Source of the DNA: Ifrita kowaldi
Lineage: Eukaryota > Chordata > Aves > Passeriformes > Cinclosomatidae
Direction: 5' to 3'
Length of the DNA: 64,000 nt
NCBI GenBank assembly: GCA_013398055.1
Contig: VZRS01001522.1
Span: 372,001 to 436,000, forward strand
Shown piece after piece: positions 38,540-52,200 of this stretch (position 1 is its first letter; each line of letters opens with the position of its first letter). The position numbers and the translations under genes are program-made. The notes beneath the pieces were generated by a model that did not search any database, was not told where the DNA came from, and worked only from the letters and a program-made list of their open reading frames with translations.

Positions 38540-38585
38540 TGCACATGAGAAAATTCATAGCTGGAGAGAAGCCAAGAAAATCTGT
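38540..38585 (+). pseudogene. Very faint C2H2 zinc-finger-like relic
   Basis: CACATGAGAAAATTCATAG followed by CTGGAGAGAAGCCAAGAAAA resembles the codons for the zinc-finger histidine/linker motif (H-x3-H-TGEKP), with small insertions. Stops interrupt the neighbouring frame and no complete finger can be read. A chance match is quite possible. Listed as an observation only. Confidence 0.15.
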
Positions 38586-41388
38586 CCACCTTCTGTTTTA
38601 ATTGAAATGAAAAATGTACCAAGATGGTATAGTAAATTAAAAGAAGTAATGTAAATTAAAATTTTGGAAGACAGTAATGAGTTTTGGAAAAAGGTTTTGC
38701 TGAAAAAATCAGATGCTGGGTAGAATGTTGTACTCCTTTCATGTGGAGCAAAAGTCCACGACAAATCAGATACTCACTATCAACAGGACAGAGGCAGTAA
38801 AAAAGGCATTGTATAGGTTCATATGGCTCACATAGGAAATAGTGGAATCAAGGAGAGTGAAAACATTTTTTCAAAGTCAGGGGAACATGGCAACTTGGGA
38901 TTGGTAAAAAATTGGTTTGCTGTAGGTCATTCTCGTATCAAGAAATCTGCAAATTGCTGCCGTGGGCAAGTTAGACTGGATGAGTTCACTTTTGTTTTGC
39001 TTTTTTTTATTGGGATTCTTAGAAATTTTCAGGACATTTTAGGATTAAAGATGAGATTTCATTCCTTGTGGGTAGAACTTTTCGCTATGGAAGAGCCAGG
39101 TGAATACTGCCATTTTTCCTTGGATTTACAGAGGCTTTACCAGTGAATTTGTGGACTGCAACTGTGCAATTAGTGCTGAGGGTAGGCGAAGCTAAGTTCT
39201 GTAATGAAGTGGGTGGTGCTCGCTGCTGCAAATTGAACACAGTACCATTTTCTCTAAGCTGCTTCAAGATGTTCTGTAAAAGTACCTCTGATTAAAAAGA
39301 TTATTTTCTGATTGAAACTTGAGCAAATTTGACATGGGATATGAAAATCAGGCCACATACTTTTCTCTTCAGGCCACATACTCATCTCACACACTATGTT
39401 ATGCTTTGCATACCTGAAACAGAGGCATGTTTTGCGTATCTTCTATAAAAATCCTTTTAAAAACATACCCTAGCTAGGATCTAGGCAGGTTTGCATTAGC
39501 TTTAACTGAGACATCATTTAACTGCATTACATTTTAGATGCCTGAAGGACCCAAATCTGTTTTTATAGTGCAAATGAGAAAATGGATGCATTGAGAATTA
39601 TGTTACACCAAATTTATTGGTTCATTTTTTGAGGAAATATGTTCTTTTATTTCTCGTTAGACACGAATCGACTCTGATGGTGCAATTCAAATATTCCTAA
39701 CTCTTTCAAAGAGCTTTATGTTGCTGGGCAGTAATGACACTTTGTGTAAAATCACTGCTTTGAACAGCTCTGATCTTACCCTCTGGTTCCTGCCACTGCA
39801 CTGCCCTTCTCTTGTCCTGGAAAAAAAATATTTTTTCCAAAAAGCTATTCAACCCAATTATCTGTTCCAAATGAAATAGTTATGTTTTCCTCTCTTTCTC
39901 TCCTTTCACCCTGTGCCCACCAAAAAATTACATTGTGGTGCAAGAGGAGAGAAAAGGCTGGCAGGCTAATGTAGAGAGCTACTTCATTGCATGGCCTCAT
40001 AAATCCAGAAGCAGCAATCACTTCTGGATGAGGAACTACAACCTTATTATCATTACAGGCATGGCTCAGTTTTTTAAAACTAAAAAGATTGATTAAGTTA
40101 GCTGCAGTTCTAGTTGCTTTTCTTTGGGGCCGCCATAAACTTTGTCTTTTGGGAGAGAAGGTAGGTGGTTATTTCTAGTCAGCTCAGCCTGCTAGTTCAG
40201 TGTACTTTGTGCAGATGCAGTCCATAGGAACAATCTGAAAAGGAGAGTGGGAAAGGGAAAATGTGATGTTTAAGTTAGCTTCAGCAGGACTGAACATGAA
40301 ACTGTAGACTTGCACTGCAATTGTTGCAGTAGAAGAAAGCACTTTTTTACCAGTTCAATCCATTTGGTAGTTGCTGGTGATAAACAGAAAACTCTTAATT
40401 CAGATGAATGTCAGCAATGACCCATATAATTAGGGACCATGCTGTTCTGACCTACAGTGTTTTCACATGGCGTTATCCCCATTCACTGCTCTTCTTACCT
40501 TCCCATAGGTATTGCCAAAACTAGTTTTTATTCCCCATAATCGCAGCCTTTCTGTACCTGAAGGGAGCCTATGAGAATGATGGAGAGAGATTATTTACAC
40601 TCTACTCTGTGTGATCATCTTCTTTGCAAAGACAGGTCCTGGGTTTAGTCTCTTTTTTGTTTTAAAAATTATTATGTAATTGCCACAGAATTCCTTCTTC
40701 TTATCCATGAATTTTGAATTCATTACTCCACTGTCCAGCCACTGAGTACCACAAAAAGATCAGGTAGCTCCAAGGAACTGTAGCCCTTCTCTGTCAGGAC
40801 TGTGTGAATTTTAAAAGGTCTAAAGCAGTCCATGCACATGATCTCAGCCAAAATGTCAGTGCTTCTTGTCACATGCCATGGCAGGGACTATCTTGCAGTT
40901 GTGCCTCAGGAGATACATAATGATCTCGTGAATAATTTTGATGAAATTCCACTTGATGAAATTTCTACTTGTGAAAGTAGAATGGTAGCAAAAAGATAAA
41001 CTTTATGGAAACACTAAAACCAGAGCAGCTTCAGAACCCGTTATTTTTCTGTGTGACTTCCATTCTCAACTTCATCTGAATTTGATTGTATCCAGGCTGT
41101 GTCAAAAAGAAATTGGTTTTGTGTTATTTCTAGTCCAGTTTTGTACAAAGTCAGAGGATTGTGAAAATATCTAAAAGCTTATTTAGTTTTCCAAGCTAAG
41201 CTTCTCTGGTTTAATTTTTTTCTTATTTTTTGACAGTATTATGATAACATTATGGAATGTAATCTTACCTGTGAGATACCAGCATCGCTTATATATTATA
41301 TATACTGACTGGTCAATTCAATACATGCTTTGAACCAACTATTCAATGGTGTTACTATTGTTCTAAACATATTGTTTTGATTTCACAG

Positions 41389-41599
41389 GTGCCTGCATAC
41401 ATATCACCAACAGCCAGTGCCAAGTGCTGCCATATAACTACACCACTGGAACTTCAGTTCTTTCCATTGTCAAAAGTGTTGAAATGGAAAAGTTCCTGAA
41501 GTTCTTCAGTTATCTCAATCGTCTCAACTGCTATCAACACATCCTGCTGTTTGGCTGTAGTCTCGCTCTTCCTGAATGCATCAGTGACGGTGATGACAG
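41389..41599 (+). CDS. CORIN: CORIN exon 4: first half of frizzled domain 1
   Basis: 211 nt; completes a Ser codon (A|GT) and ends with two bases of a Ser codon (AG|T). The translation contains SACIHITNSQCQVLPYNYTT, matching human SACMNITHSQCQMLPYHATL, then EMEKFLKFFSYLNRLNCYQH, LFGCSLALPEC and DGDD. Five of the ten frizzled-domain cysteines lie here. NYT is a possible N-glycosylation site. In mammalian corin this cysteine-rich domain contributes to pro-ANP recognition. The donor is weak (CAG|GTATTT). Reading through it would add only RYLGMKIHQ before a stop. Sequence identity to mammals is far above that of exon 3, so this is a constrained exon. Confidence 0.96.
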
Positions 41600-42448
41600 G
41601 TATTTGGGAATGAAAATCCATCAGTGACTAGAGCCAGTTGTGGTAAAATATTCTCTGTCTAATCAGACAAGGGAAGATCCAAACTAAGCCTATGACCTTC
41701 TCATTGTGAAATTCCTGTCTGTCAAAGCTACTGACAACATTTCTGCCATGATAAGCCAACTGTAATAGAGCTCTTTCAGAAAAATGTTGCCACCGTATAA
41801 ACTAAAACTGTGATATTAGGGCAGTCAGGCTTATTTTCCTAAAGAAGCCTGTCGAGAGCTCTTCTGCCTAATTTCTCCAATCTGGCTGTGCCAAAATGGA
41901 ATGTTTTGTAACAACAATAATGCCTTTGATATATATAGTATTGTCATAAATTGGGATGGCCTTTAGTTAAACTTCAAATTTGTTTAGTCATTTCCTTCAG
42001 CAAAGTTAATATTTTAAATACATTTTTTGGTATTAAATTAGCAGGATATGGTCAGGGTGACATTAAGTATTCTGAAAGCTTAAGGAACATATATTTTTTC
42101 TGCATCTACATAATTTCACAACATTAGTATAATGAGCATGCACTTTTAAGTTGAGTTTGATTTGAAAAAGGATCAGTGCGTTTAGCAGAGCTAAAATCAA
42201 AACATGACACAAAAAGGGGAAAAGGAATATTTTCTTAGTGTATGTACACAATCTTTGATGTTTCTGGAGGGGGAAAGAGACAATAGATTTCTTTCTCCTT
42301 GTTTTCATTTTTCCTTATTTCCAGTTCCTCCACTGTGAAATTCAGTGGAAGAGAATATGACAATGGAATAAATGTTGCAAATAACATAACAAGACCAGGA
42401 AGCCGAAAGCTGTTTAGAAGGAATAGAATACTTAGGAAAGAAGTTCCG

Positions 42449-42748
42449 TGGGAACTTAATACCGTCCGTGCCTGGCTCTGTGGGATCCCGCATGCCCCCA
42501 CAGATGCACAGGCAGGTTCAGTACTATAGTCCATAGCAAAGAGTCGGGAAGGGCATTTGCTTTCATCTCCAGCAGGAGAAGTTTATTACATCTTCACCAT
42601 TGAAGGGGTAAGAAGCAAATACAGAATACAACGCCTAACACCGGGTTTTCCAGGGGCTAGGGGAAGGCGGGATCAGCGAGCAGGGACCAATGGGAGAGCC
42701 CCGGGGGAGTGACGAGGGGCCAAGGCCAGCAGCCAACCGGGGAATTCA
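42449..42748 (-). mobile_element. Probable solitary LTR, antisense
   Basis: A GC-rich insert within AT-rich intron. On the minus strand it has a promoter-like GC-rich part (CCCATTGGTCCCTGCTCGC, with a CCAAT-type box), then AATAAA (TTTATT at 42582-42587 on the + strand), then a GC-rich downstream part ending near GGTATTAAGTTCCCA. That order is that of U3, R and U5. The TG...CA edges proposed here are approximate and no flanking duplication was found. Confidence 0.55.
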
Positions 42749-43561
42749 AACTGGAATAGATTAATTTAACAGAACCATGCACACTGGGAAGAACCTTTTG
42801 GTTGCTTTAACATACAGGTATGTTCACTGGCTACCACAGGAACTGGTCTAAAATTCAGTTGCCAATGAAAGGTACAGTCTCACTCCAGGCAATGTATGCC
42901 TGCCATTTCCAGTGCATCACAAGGATTCCTGGACTGCCTAATTAAGCTCACTTAAGTGACAGAAAATTAACCCAGAATAAAGGTATACAGATGACTATAT
43001 GGATAGGATTAGTGGAGAGGAAAGGCAGCACAGGTAACAGTGGAATGAGGCTGACCTTTAGACTGGCTGAGTGGTTTAATCCAAACACACCTGTGTACGT
43101 CTTTGTTAGCCTACCAAAAGCTGTAATTAACCCTGTTTAACTGAGTGCATTCTTAGTTACAGCACCTCTGCTGCAATTCAGTATTACAATTGTTCTACTT
43201 AGGGACACTGATAACAAACAGCCTTACACTACCTGTTTTCTCTAAAAATTATTGAACAAAATAAGAAAGTGGGTTCAGGTAACAAATTGATGCATTTAAA
43301 TGTTCAACAACTGAACAGGCCATTTCTCTGTTGCTTCACTTACTCTGCCTTGTTTGGAATTTGACTTTCACAAACCTTTTGAGGTGAGTTGTGTGTATCA
43401 AAAGTGCAAAGCTCTTAAATCAATCAAATAAGTAGAATGGTGAAAGGACAAATTTTACACATTTTCTTTTCCATTTCTTTTCTGAAGACATGTTTTTGTT
43501 CTGGTTTTCAGTGACAACCAAAATACTTTGAGAGTCAAGAGTCAGGGGTTTTCTTTGTGTG

Positions 43562-43647
43562 GTGTTGTTTTGGTTTTTTGTTTTGTTTGTTTGTTTTGTT
43601 TTTGTTTGGTTTTTTTCCTTCCTCTTTTTGCTTTTCCTTTTTTTCCA
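43562..43647. repeat. T/G-rich low-complexity run
   Basis: Repeated TTTG words followed by T/C-rich sequence. On the minus strand it is A/C-rich, and the lysine/threonine/asparagine-rich open frame at 43420-43656 is a product of it. Confidence 0.85.
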
Positions 43648-46439
43648 TAGCAGCAACCTTCTCCCATTAGTTCATAATGTCAAAGCTGGAACTGGATTTT
43701 GATGTCCTGTTTTATGTCCTGGAGGTCACAGTGGTTCCTCTATTTGCATTTTAAAATATTTTTTTTTGGTGGAAAATATTCTGGCCCCTGCAGACTGGTG
43801 GGGAAGAAAGTCCAATGTGAGACTGCAAATGATGTAAGATTACGTTAGAATCTGACTTCAGTTTTAATAATTATGTCTCCAGAGTGTGCCATGGATGTCA
43901 CTGAAAATGCAGTGACTGCAGTCAGAGTGGCAACCACAGGAAGAACCATAACAGTGGATTGACAATGTGCTGGTTAGTTAAGTCTAGTTTGCTAAACCTC
44001 AGTTGTCCTAATATAACTTCTGGTTTCTTCTTTAAACAAAAATACCCATTTTTTTCTGTGGGCAGCTATGTGATTTTTGCGATTACTCTCTGTCTTGTAG
44101 TATCAAATTATTGCAGGAAAACATATATTTTAAAGCAAAGAATAATTTATTTTAAGGAGCATCAGATCTGCAAAAAGTAGTTGTTTAACACCTTCCCTTC
44201 CTTCTCAACCCAGGCCCTTCTCTGCCTTCCCCCCATAACTCCTGTCAGTGAGATCTAGAGAAAAGCACATGACATAGTAGGGGGAAGCTACTTTGTGTAT
44301 GCTGAGTGCAGATACCAAAAATGAAAGAGACAGGCCTGTGTTAGGTCTGTTGAACAGGGGAACCTGATAAGCAGAAACATACTGAAGCAGGAGGGTCACT
44401 GGAAAGCCTCTGGTGATACGGGGATATGTCCATATGCTGTAGTGCCTTTTTTTGGGGACTATTGTTGCCTTTAACTTACAGTATGACAAAACATCCACTA
44501 ATGTTGTGAACAGTTGTTACTGACATCATCACTGCTTCCTCCCATCAACTACAGCTGTTTCATTCCAACATCAGTGTATATGTGGTCATAATTTTTCATT
44601 TGTTGATCGCTCTTTGTTTTGCGAAGCAATTGTTTCTGTTGCTTTGTTAATGTATGTAAAGCTTAATTTGACAAATGTTGTTTACAGAATATGGAAGAGA
44701 TGAAACTCCTGTGATGCCTAGATGTCTATTCTTAGGTATTGTTGAGAGTCTGTTGGCAGCTTGCATCCATGGGAGCAATAATTATAACATAGCGTTACAA
44801 GAAGGAACAAGAGGGAGAGTTACAAGCACTGATCTTTGGCATTCAGTGGGCTGTCATTACACAGCTTTTCTCTGATATTTAAACTGATGTCTGTTTCCCA
44901 TTTATCTTTCATATATTTATAAACGTTTTTTTCATTAACACTTGAAGGAGATAAAGTTTCTAGGCAGATAGCATATTCAGTGTTCGTGTAGTTAGGTACA
45001 GGGATTTCTGAATACTGCCACAGTACTGTTGCTCTTCAGAAATGTTCTTCTATTTCTTACTGCAGAGAAATCATGTGTGACAGTAAAAATACATTAATTT
45101 TAAAAGCTGTATTTAATTTCAGCAACTGGATATAAAATCAGCTAGCCCTGCTCTTTTAAGAAAATTCGTAACAGTATCTATATACTACTTTTCAGTACAG
45201 GTAAAACTTGAAAGTACAACTAAAACCTGTGTGAAAATGGAACATGGAAAGTTGAAGTGCAGTAAGGCTTTTTTTGCGTGCTTTGTGTAGTAAGGGACTG
45301 CTTATTTAAAGGTGTTGTGCAGCTTCCTCCTTCTTGAGTGGATGGATAAGATCTTTCCAATATGAGTTCAAAATCATAACACAAATGACTTCAAATTTCC
45401 TAACACAGTCCAGCATCACTGCTAAGAAAACATGACTCAGTTCTGAAAAGTAATACCAGTGGTGGAAGAATACCTTAAACTACATGTGCTGAGCTAATGA
45501 CTTCTAAAACATTCGCAGTGGTAACTTTGTCCTTTTGGGTAGTAATAGTCTGCATCCTCTGACCACCACATGCAACACTGGTACTTTATTTGTTGTAAGA
45601 AAGATCTGTCCTCAGAGCTGTTGGTTATGATTAATGATTTAACCTAGTGAATTCTCCCTTAGCACTGTAAGACACTAAGAGCGGACCAAAGGTCAGCTAC
45701 TACAATATAGTGGATGTTTATTTATAGCAACTCACGTGCATTGGATTCCACAATGCAAGAAGACAATAAAAGTTAGTATTTAGTTAGTTATGCAGTGTCT
45801 TCAGATTTCAAAAGTGGGGGGAAAAGGGTGTATTTTAAAGCCAAAATTAATGTTAAATTTAAAGATTCAAAATCATGAGAGAAGTTCATAGTGGGTCAGC
45901 CTATAACTGCATAATGGAAACACTTATTGACTGATGCTTTCTAATAATTCTTGCACGCGCAGATACTCAAGTTTCATCAAAAGACTTGGAAAAATAGGGA
46001 GGCTATATAAGATCCTGAAGTCCTGTGGACATGGCTTATTTTGGCTTTTTATGCTGTGAATAAATTTGAAGCTTATGGATTCTCATAACCCTGTGCTGTC
46101 ATGATGCCTTTAAAACAGAAATAATAGCTGGAGTACTTACATCAATCCTCTTTTAAAAAGTATATCCCAGAAAGTTGAGGAAATGCCTTCCATTGAGAGA
46201 TCCTCAGAGTCTCATATCTTTGGAGATCAAACTTAATTTAGGCTCCACCTACAAAATAGTATTAGGGCAATGCAAGTTAGAAGGTGTGATATGCTCCTAA
46301 GCTGAAATTCCAATGCACCTTGCATTTCTGTATCTTTTTACTCATTATGCTTTTTTTCATGTCGGGTATCTTTGAAAATAGAGTTGTAAAGTGGCTTGTC
46401 TTCAGTTAGGGCTCAAAGAGTCCATCTGAGATCATAGCT

Positions 46440-46640
46440 TTTTATGCTGGATGCTGTACAAACATGCACTGAGGGGCAGCCTCCTGCCTCTGAAAGTTTA
46501 TAGGCCACATGAAGAAAACAAGTAAAGGGTAGGAAAAGAAAGTAATACTGTCACATTAATGCTGGGGAAGCTGAGACTAAGCAAGAAATTTGCAGTAGAG
46601 CAGAGAACTAATCTGTAACACTTACAGCCTGTGTCTTTAG
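46440..46640 (+). mobile_element. Ancient SINE-like interspersed relic
   Basis: GCTGTACAAACATGCACTGAG, CTGCCTCTGAAAGTTTATAGG, ACAAGTAAAGGGTAGGAAAAG, then CTGGGGAAGCTGAGAC and GCAGTAGAGCAGAGAACTAA follow the word order of an old amniote repeat (blocks of the type GACAAAGGGTGGGA, GGGAAACTGAGGC and CAGCAGGTCAGTGGC). Strongly diverged. The family cannot be fixed without a repeat library. Confidence 0.4.
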
Positions 46641-49600
46641 GCACAACATTGTTTTTCATCTTGATTAAAGTCTGAAAATTAATTTCACTTATTTATTCAT
46701 TTGTGATCTAATGCACAGTGAATGCATAGCAGAACTCTCTCCCATAATTCAAACTTTTTTTCCCCCCTCAGATTAATTCTGAAGGACAAAATAATACAAT
46801 GAAGGGAAAAGGCTTCTTTGATTTTCATACTCTTTCATACAAAGGAGTTTGTCATGTAAATGTCAATATGTAACAAATATTTTATGGTGCTGTAGTATCT
46901 ATGCTACACACAACAGTAGCCAGGTAAAGGCTTGTACAAAGCCAAAGAGGTCAGAATAGGTCAATATGTATGTTTGGAATGGGAGAAATTAACTAATGAA
47001 AATTAGGTTAATACCAAATAGGTTCTAAGAAGCTGTGAATAGTTTGTGTGCAGTCAAATATTTTTGAAGAGCTGCTGTTATGAATCATAGTGGCAAATTC
47101 TATTCTGTGGGTTTTTTTCTGGTTGATTGTCTTCATTTTTTTCTGTAAATAATAAAAAGGAAAAAAGCCAAATAGTGTAATTTTCATTGTGAACATAAAG
47201 TCAGATGAAATATTAGGTCCAAAAAACCAAATCCAGGATGGTGGTGTCTTTTGTTAAAAGCTGTCAAGAGCTTAAAACAATTTCATTCATGTCCTGTTAG
47301 AAAATGGAAGAGAATCAATATTCAAAGAGTAAGAAATATGTCTGTCATGTTTAGTATAATCCATGAATGAGACCAGTGATGTGGTTATTTTCTTTTTGCT
47401 GCTTTTGTGAGCTTCACTCGAAACTTATCCATGTTCTTTGTTTATCCGGCTAACAGTGAAATTAATTATATTTTATCACAGTTATAACAGTTACACTTAT
47501 TAAAACAATAAGATGTTATTATAAAACTATAGAGTTAATAGAGGCTTTTGAAGTTTTAGGAGAAGTTGACTGATCACATAGATCTTGTTTACATAGCTAA
47601 TGAGAATTTTTGTTTTCAGGCTTTGAACAGGAAGCTATCAGCATACATTTGAGTCAATATCTATTATGCAAAGTCCATAATGGGTTTAATTGTCTATGAA
47701 TGATGTATGGGTATGTATGAGATTGTATAGGCAATCCTCCACTGGCATGCTTCAATTTTGTTTTAATCGACTTAATTTTGACAACAAAAGCAGGTAAATA
47801 TGCCAAGACGAAATAGCAGCTGCTAGGACCTCTGAGAGAACAGTCTCATAGGCAGTCTGTGACCCAGCTTTTATGCTATCTTTTTATAATGCACCTGTGG
47901 GGAGATGTCAAATTATAGTTGCACAGGGAATGTTGCCATTCTGCAGCTTTTAAGAAATGTTTAAATTTTACACATTTGTGAAGTTAGCTTCAGAGTCATA
48001 TTTGAAGCAAATGTATTGAGGAACCTACCTGGAAGGACATTTAGAATCCTCTCTCATAAACCTATCGGAGATGCTTTCATTGAAAATGGTGGTATTTACT
48101 TTTAAAAATTAAGCTTCTGAAGTGGTGACAATCTCTTACCAGGTCTCCAAGGAATAAGGTGGGACTATTTTCTCCTACCAACCACTGTGTTGTCTCTTTA
48201 TGTTCTTCTCATGACTCCATCCAGTGTAGTTCTTGCCATGACCCAAGCACATGGAGTGGAGGCTTCTTTCAGATGCTTATAAAGTGGCAACCAGTTGTTT
48301 CCGCAGTTTGCAGTCCTGCCTTTCACATCCTGTGGGAGCTGCTTTATCCTCTTAATACACTTGCTTTTTGATGGTGCCTCTTTAGCCTAAGGAATTTAAC
48401 ATGACTCACAAAGGCTATTCCAGGTGTAGTTTTGGCAATGGTTGCTTGTCAAGGAGCTACAGAAGATTAGAAACTTCAATTCAAAATAAAGCAGAGATGA
48501 TGTTCAGTGAGTGAAGTGATATATACATAGAATGCTTGAAATCACGTGTCCTTTGTTTTAAATGTTGCCATGACTTGGCTTGCAGCCCTTCAGAATCCAG
48601 CAGACTGATTGTGTACAAAACCCCACACTGTTGTAAAATCTGTCTTTGGATATAACTGACTCATAATCCAGTCTTCAGTTTTTAAATTTGGGTATTATTC
48701 ACTTAAGTGCAATTGTGACTTGAACCACACAACCTTGGAGATCCAGCTAACGAAAAACATGTATAGTCAAATCCTGTCAAAAAGGAACACAAAAATTATA
48801 GAGAGAGTGGGATAAAGTTGCAAATGCTTGCCCACACAAGTAGTATTCTCTATCTGCCAGTTATTTCTTTTTGTGTCTTGTCATTGTTGATTTAAAGCAT
48901 CCTTCTAAGGGAATTGATGTATTACTGTTTAGCAGAAAAACTGAGGAATACACAGAGTCTGTGTTATTTGAAAAAGCCCAGAACAGCAAAAAAAAAAGAA
49001 TATTTTTTCTTTCATTTTGTCCTTTCTACCAGTTAATGACATTCCAATAACTGTAATTTAACCATTAGTAATAATAATAATGATATTATGGTGTAATTTT
49101 TTGATAAGTAAAATGTTGAGGATAGAGTTGCTAATGGCAGATAGTGTACATGCTGTGAGAAACATTTTGTAAGTCTTTCCTGCACAAAGTAAATACTCAG
49201 TGTCAGCTCCAGTCCTCCATCAAATTGATAGCACATTAATTCAAGGTGAAGTAGAACTAATTTACAGCAACAAGAAAGTGAAATGATTGAGAGGTGTAAT
49301 ACATTGGGTAGGGATTCAAACTAGCAAAACCCTCTGTTTAAGGTATCTGTAAAATAGCACTAGACAGTTCCTGTGTACTTCTGAAAGTGTTTATGTGCAG
49401 TAACAGATGTCATATGCAAAGTCAGGATTGAAAACACATTTCAATGAGTGTACTGAACAGGTGTGAATTTCTAAATATTAGGAGACAGTGAATAAAATCA
49501 GGGTGACTTGAAATGGAAAACTGAATAATAAATAGATACATGGATCAAAGAAAATCTACAATATGCAGATCCAGAAAGTGATTAAGTATATGCACAGAGA

Positions 49601-52129
49601 AAGGAACAAGAAGAAAACAAATCCTCAAGCCCCAATTCCTGCTCTAAGGAAAGATATTTTTTCAAAAATCAAAATTTTATTTCTGCTGTCCTAGAACATG
49701 TTCTTCATGAGACATGAGTGACACCTTTAGTTAAGAAACAGCTGGTTTACATCTGACTTCAAAGAAGGGAATGCTCACATTTCTCTGAAGAATTGGAGGG
49801 GACCAGCTTGCCAAGAAATAAATGAAGAAACTTGAAGAAACAGTGGTCACAAAATAGCATTTCTAGAGATATACTTTTCTTCTCAGTGCAGCCTGTATTA
49901 TTCGTAAATAATTTCATAGTTAATGAGTTACATTATTAGTCTTGTCTAACTGTTACTCACAGGACAGAAAACAATGCGCTAATGAGAAGATTATAATTTA
50001 GAGTACAGTCCCTCAGAACTCAGACCATGAAGTCAATGTGTCATACTCATTACCTTAGGAGCCACTACTACTTTCTCCCAAGCCTAGACCATATGAATGT
50101 GACAAATACAAAGTTTGCTTTTGCAAGGAATGCTAGGGAGAGCATTGCTAAGGATGTGGCATAGGCCAAAATGCCTATATTTAAAGTTGACAAACATATC
50201 TTAGAGGACCCTTTCTCCAGATATGTGTAATTTTTGAGGGAAAAAAAAGAAAAAAAGCACCATTTAACTCTTTTTTTGGATGCCTAAATAATACCCTGGG
50301 CAAAAACAGAAAGCAAACGATGGGTTGCTTTTGAAAAAGCACACTGTAATCACCAAGAGTGAATCACCAAGAGCATTGAAACTTGAAATTTATTTGGGAA
50401 GTTGCTCTAATAAGTAGTAAGCTCTTCCTCATGGCTGCTAGAAGAGGGAGATAAGGGAATTAGAAGATAAAATGTCTTTACCTTAGGGGAATTTCTGTTT
50501 ATAAAGTCTATGTATCTGTGGCTGTGCCTACAGAACTTAATCCCCAGTTTCTACCTTACACATCAGAAAAATCATGGAGTCTCTGAAACATCTCTGTAAC
50601 TGCCATGGCTCAGCTGCTGTGGGTTGACCTAAAGAGTCCCGATAGCTAGGGGCAGCACTGGATCTAGGTACAGGCCCTTACAGGAACAGGGCCTGAAGTT
50701 AACTCTGTGATGCCAACTCTTTTACACAGGTGCAGTGTAAGGAAGGACAAACCAGGGGCAAAATATAGGGGAAAAGGACAGAGAAATAGGATGCTGGAGA
50801 GAACGTGTTTTCTGCATTCAGAGAGCTGTCCCTTCCCTGCCCACAAACTGTTTAAAGTTACTGGTATGTATAAGTTGTAAATAAGTCAATGTAAAGAAAG
50901 ACGGGATAGCCTAAGAAATTAATTTAAAAAATTAAAAGTTAGAAGAGTAATATAGAAATATAAGCAATGGCATCCTACATTGGCCAGAATTATGTGTGTG
51001 GTCCAATGCATGTGAAGCCAGTATTTGCCACAGTAGGCAGCATCAAGACTTCATGGAATGTTTCACCCTCTCCACTGATCTAATTACAAAGCGTGTGTTG
51101 GGGGGAATTGTGGACGCACCAGAGTTAAAAGGTTATCAGTTAGAGAAACATTTTTGAGAACAGTCTGGGCATGGGAATATCTGCTTGAAACTATATTTCA
51201 CAATGCCACTCAGAGAAGTTAAGGGAAGGAGGCAGAAAGGAAAATCAGGAGGGCCGGTTATTTTATTAATGCATATGTTATTGATTGATTGCCTTCAGCC
51301 CTGTTGTTGCAATGATTTGCTCTGTGTATTCTCTATTATAAGCTGTGGATTATGGTTCCTAAGTTGGTATGCTAACTAGAGATCATAAGTCATTCTCCTG
51401 CACATGCAATATAATATTTCTTATCATTTTTGTAGCTGAAATAATTGTTTACAACTACTCTTAAAATTAGCATGGCTTTTTGTTAATGTTTGTTTGCTAA
51501 TTTAATCTATCTTCTAGAAAAACATGCTTTTTCACAAAATAAAATTTATTTAGTTTAACAAATTGCAGTAATTGTAGGATAGGAACTTCAGTAAAACCTT
51601 GCATTTTCATAAACATTTTGGGAGTGTTAACACTGATCGTTTCTTGTTGGACCGGTGTACCTGGGCTCACAACCAGAAACATACAGAGGAGGTAACATTT
51701 TATCTTATTTTGGTAGACAGAAGTCTTTTACTAGATATGAGTACACACTCTTGTTCAGCAATTAGTAAACAAAATGGTTTTGTATTGAAGCGTGGTTAAA
51801 GAAATCTCCAAGAATTCGTATAATTTTCTGCTCATATTTAACTTCTTCTAGTGCCCATCTTATTAAAAAATAACTTATAAACCACCTGCACTCAAAACCT
51901 TATGAGAATTCAGTTAGTGAGACATTTCTCTTCTGTCAGAAGTTATTGTTGCTCTATTGGAGACCCCAGTGGCAAGCACCAGGCTCACAGGCTGAGCAGG
52001 GCAGTCAAACCAGAATCACAAGTTTATGCAGGTGGGGAAGAAAGAACCTTCTGGTACTCTTCTGGCTGGGATCAGGACCAGCATTAGAGATGAATGAAAC
52101 TCCTCAGGGACATTCTCAATTGAGGTTTG

Positions 52130-52200
52130 AGTATCTGTAAGGATGGAGGTTTCACAACCCTTCTGGAGAACATGTTCCAGACTACTGTTCCATGATAGAT
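52130..52200 (-). mobile_element. Small CR1-like fragment, antisense
   Basis: AAGGATGGAGGTTTCACAACCC followed by CTGGAGAACATGTTCCAG matches the reverse complement of the CR1 3' region (GATGGAGACTCCACAACC, then GGGCAACCTGTTCCAG in typical copies). Short and diverged. Confidence 0.5.

Larger units (their letters stand above)
20799..41388 (+). other. CORIN: CORIN intron 3
   Basis: About 20.6 kb, bounded by GTAAGT and TTGTTTTGATTTCACAG. No supportable gene. Listed separately within it are a 23-bp duplication, an antisense LTR with flanking direct repeats, a T-run, a CpG-rich minisatellite, two short tandem duplications, an A-run, a CR1 copy, a G/T-rich run, an LTR with terminal inverted repeats, an ERVL-like LTR and a faint zinc-finger-like relic. 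The remaining long stretches (20.8-22.1, 22.2-24.0, 27.3-29.2, 32.6-36.6 and 38.6-41.4 kb) look like ordinary intron. Confidence 0.9.

Noticed and set aside
38250..38600. A full zinc-finger pseudogene
   Set aside because: Only one linker-like word is readable and finger spacing is not maintained, so a pseudogene call beyond a faint relic is not supportable.
44689..44735. Possible small extra CORIN exon (acceptor-like TTTACAG and donor-like TTAG|GTATTG)
   Set aside because: Exons 4 and 5 already join in frame exactly as in mammals, and the encoded residues match nothing in corin.
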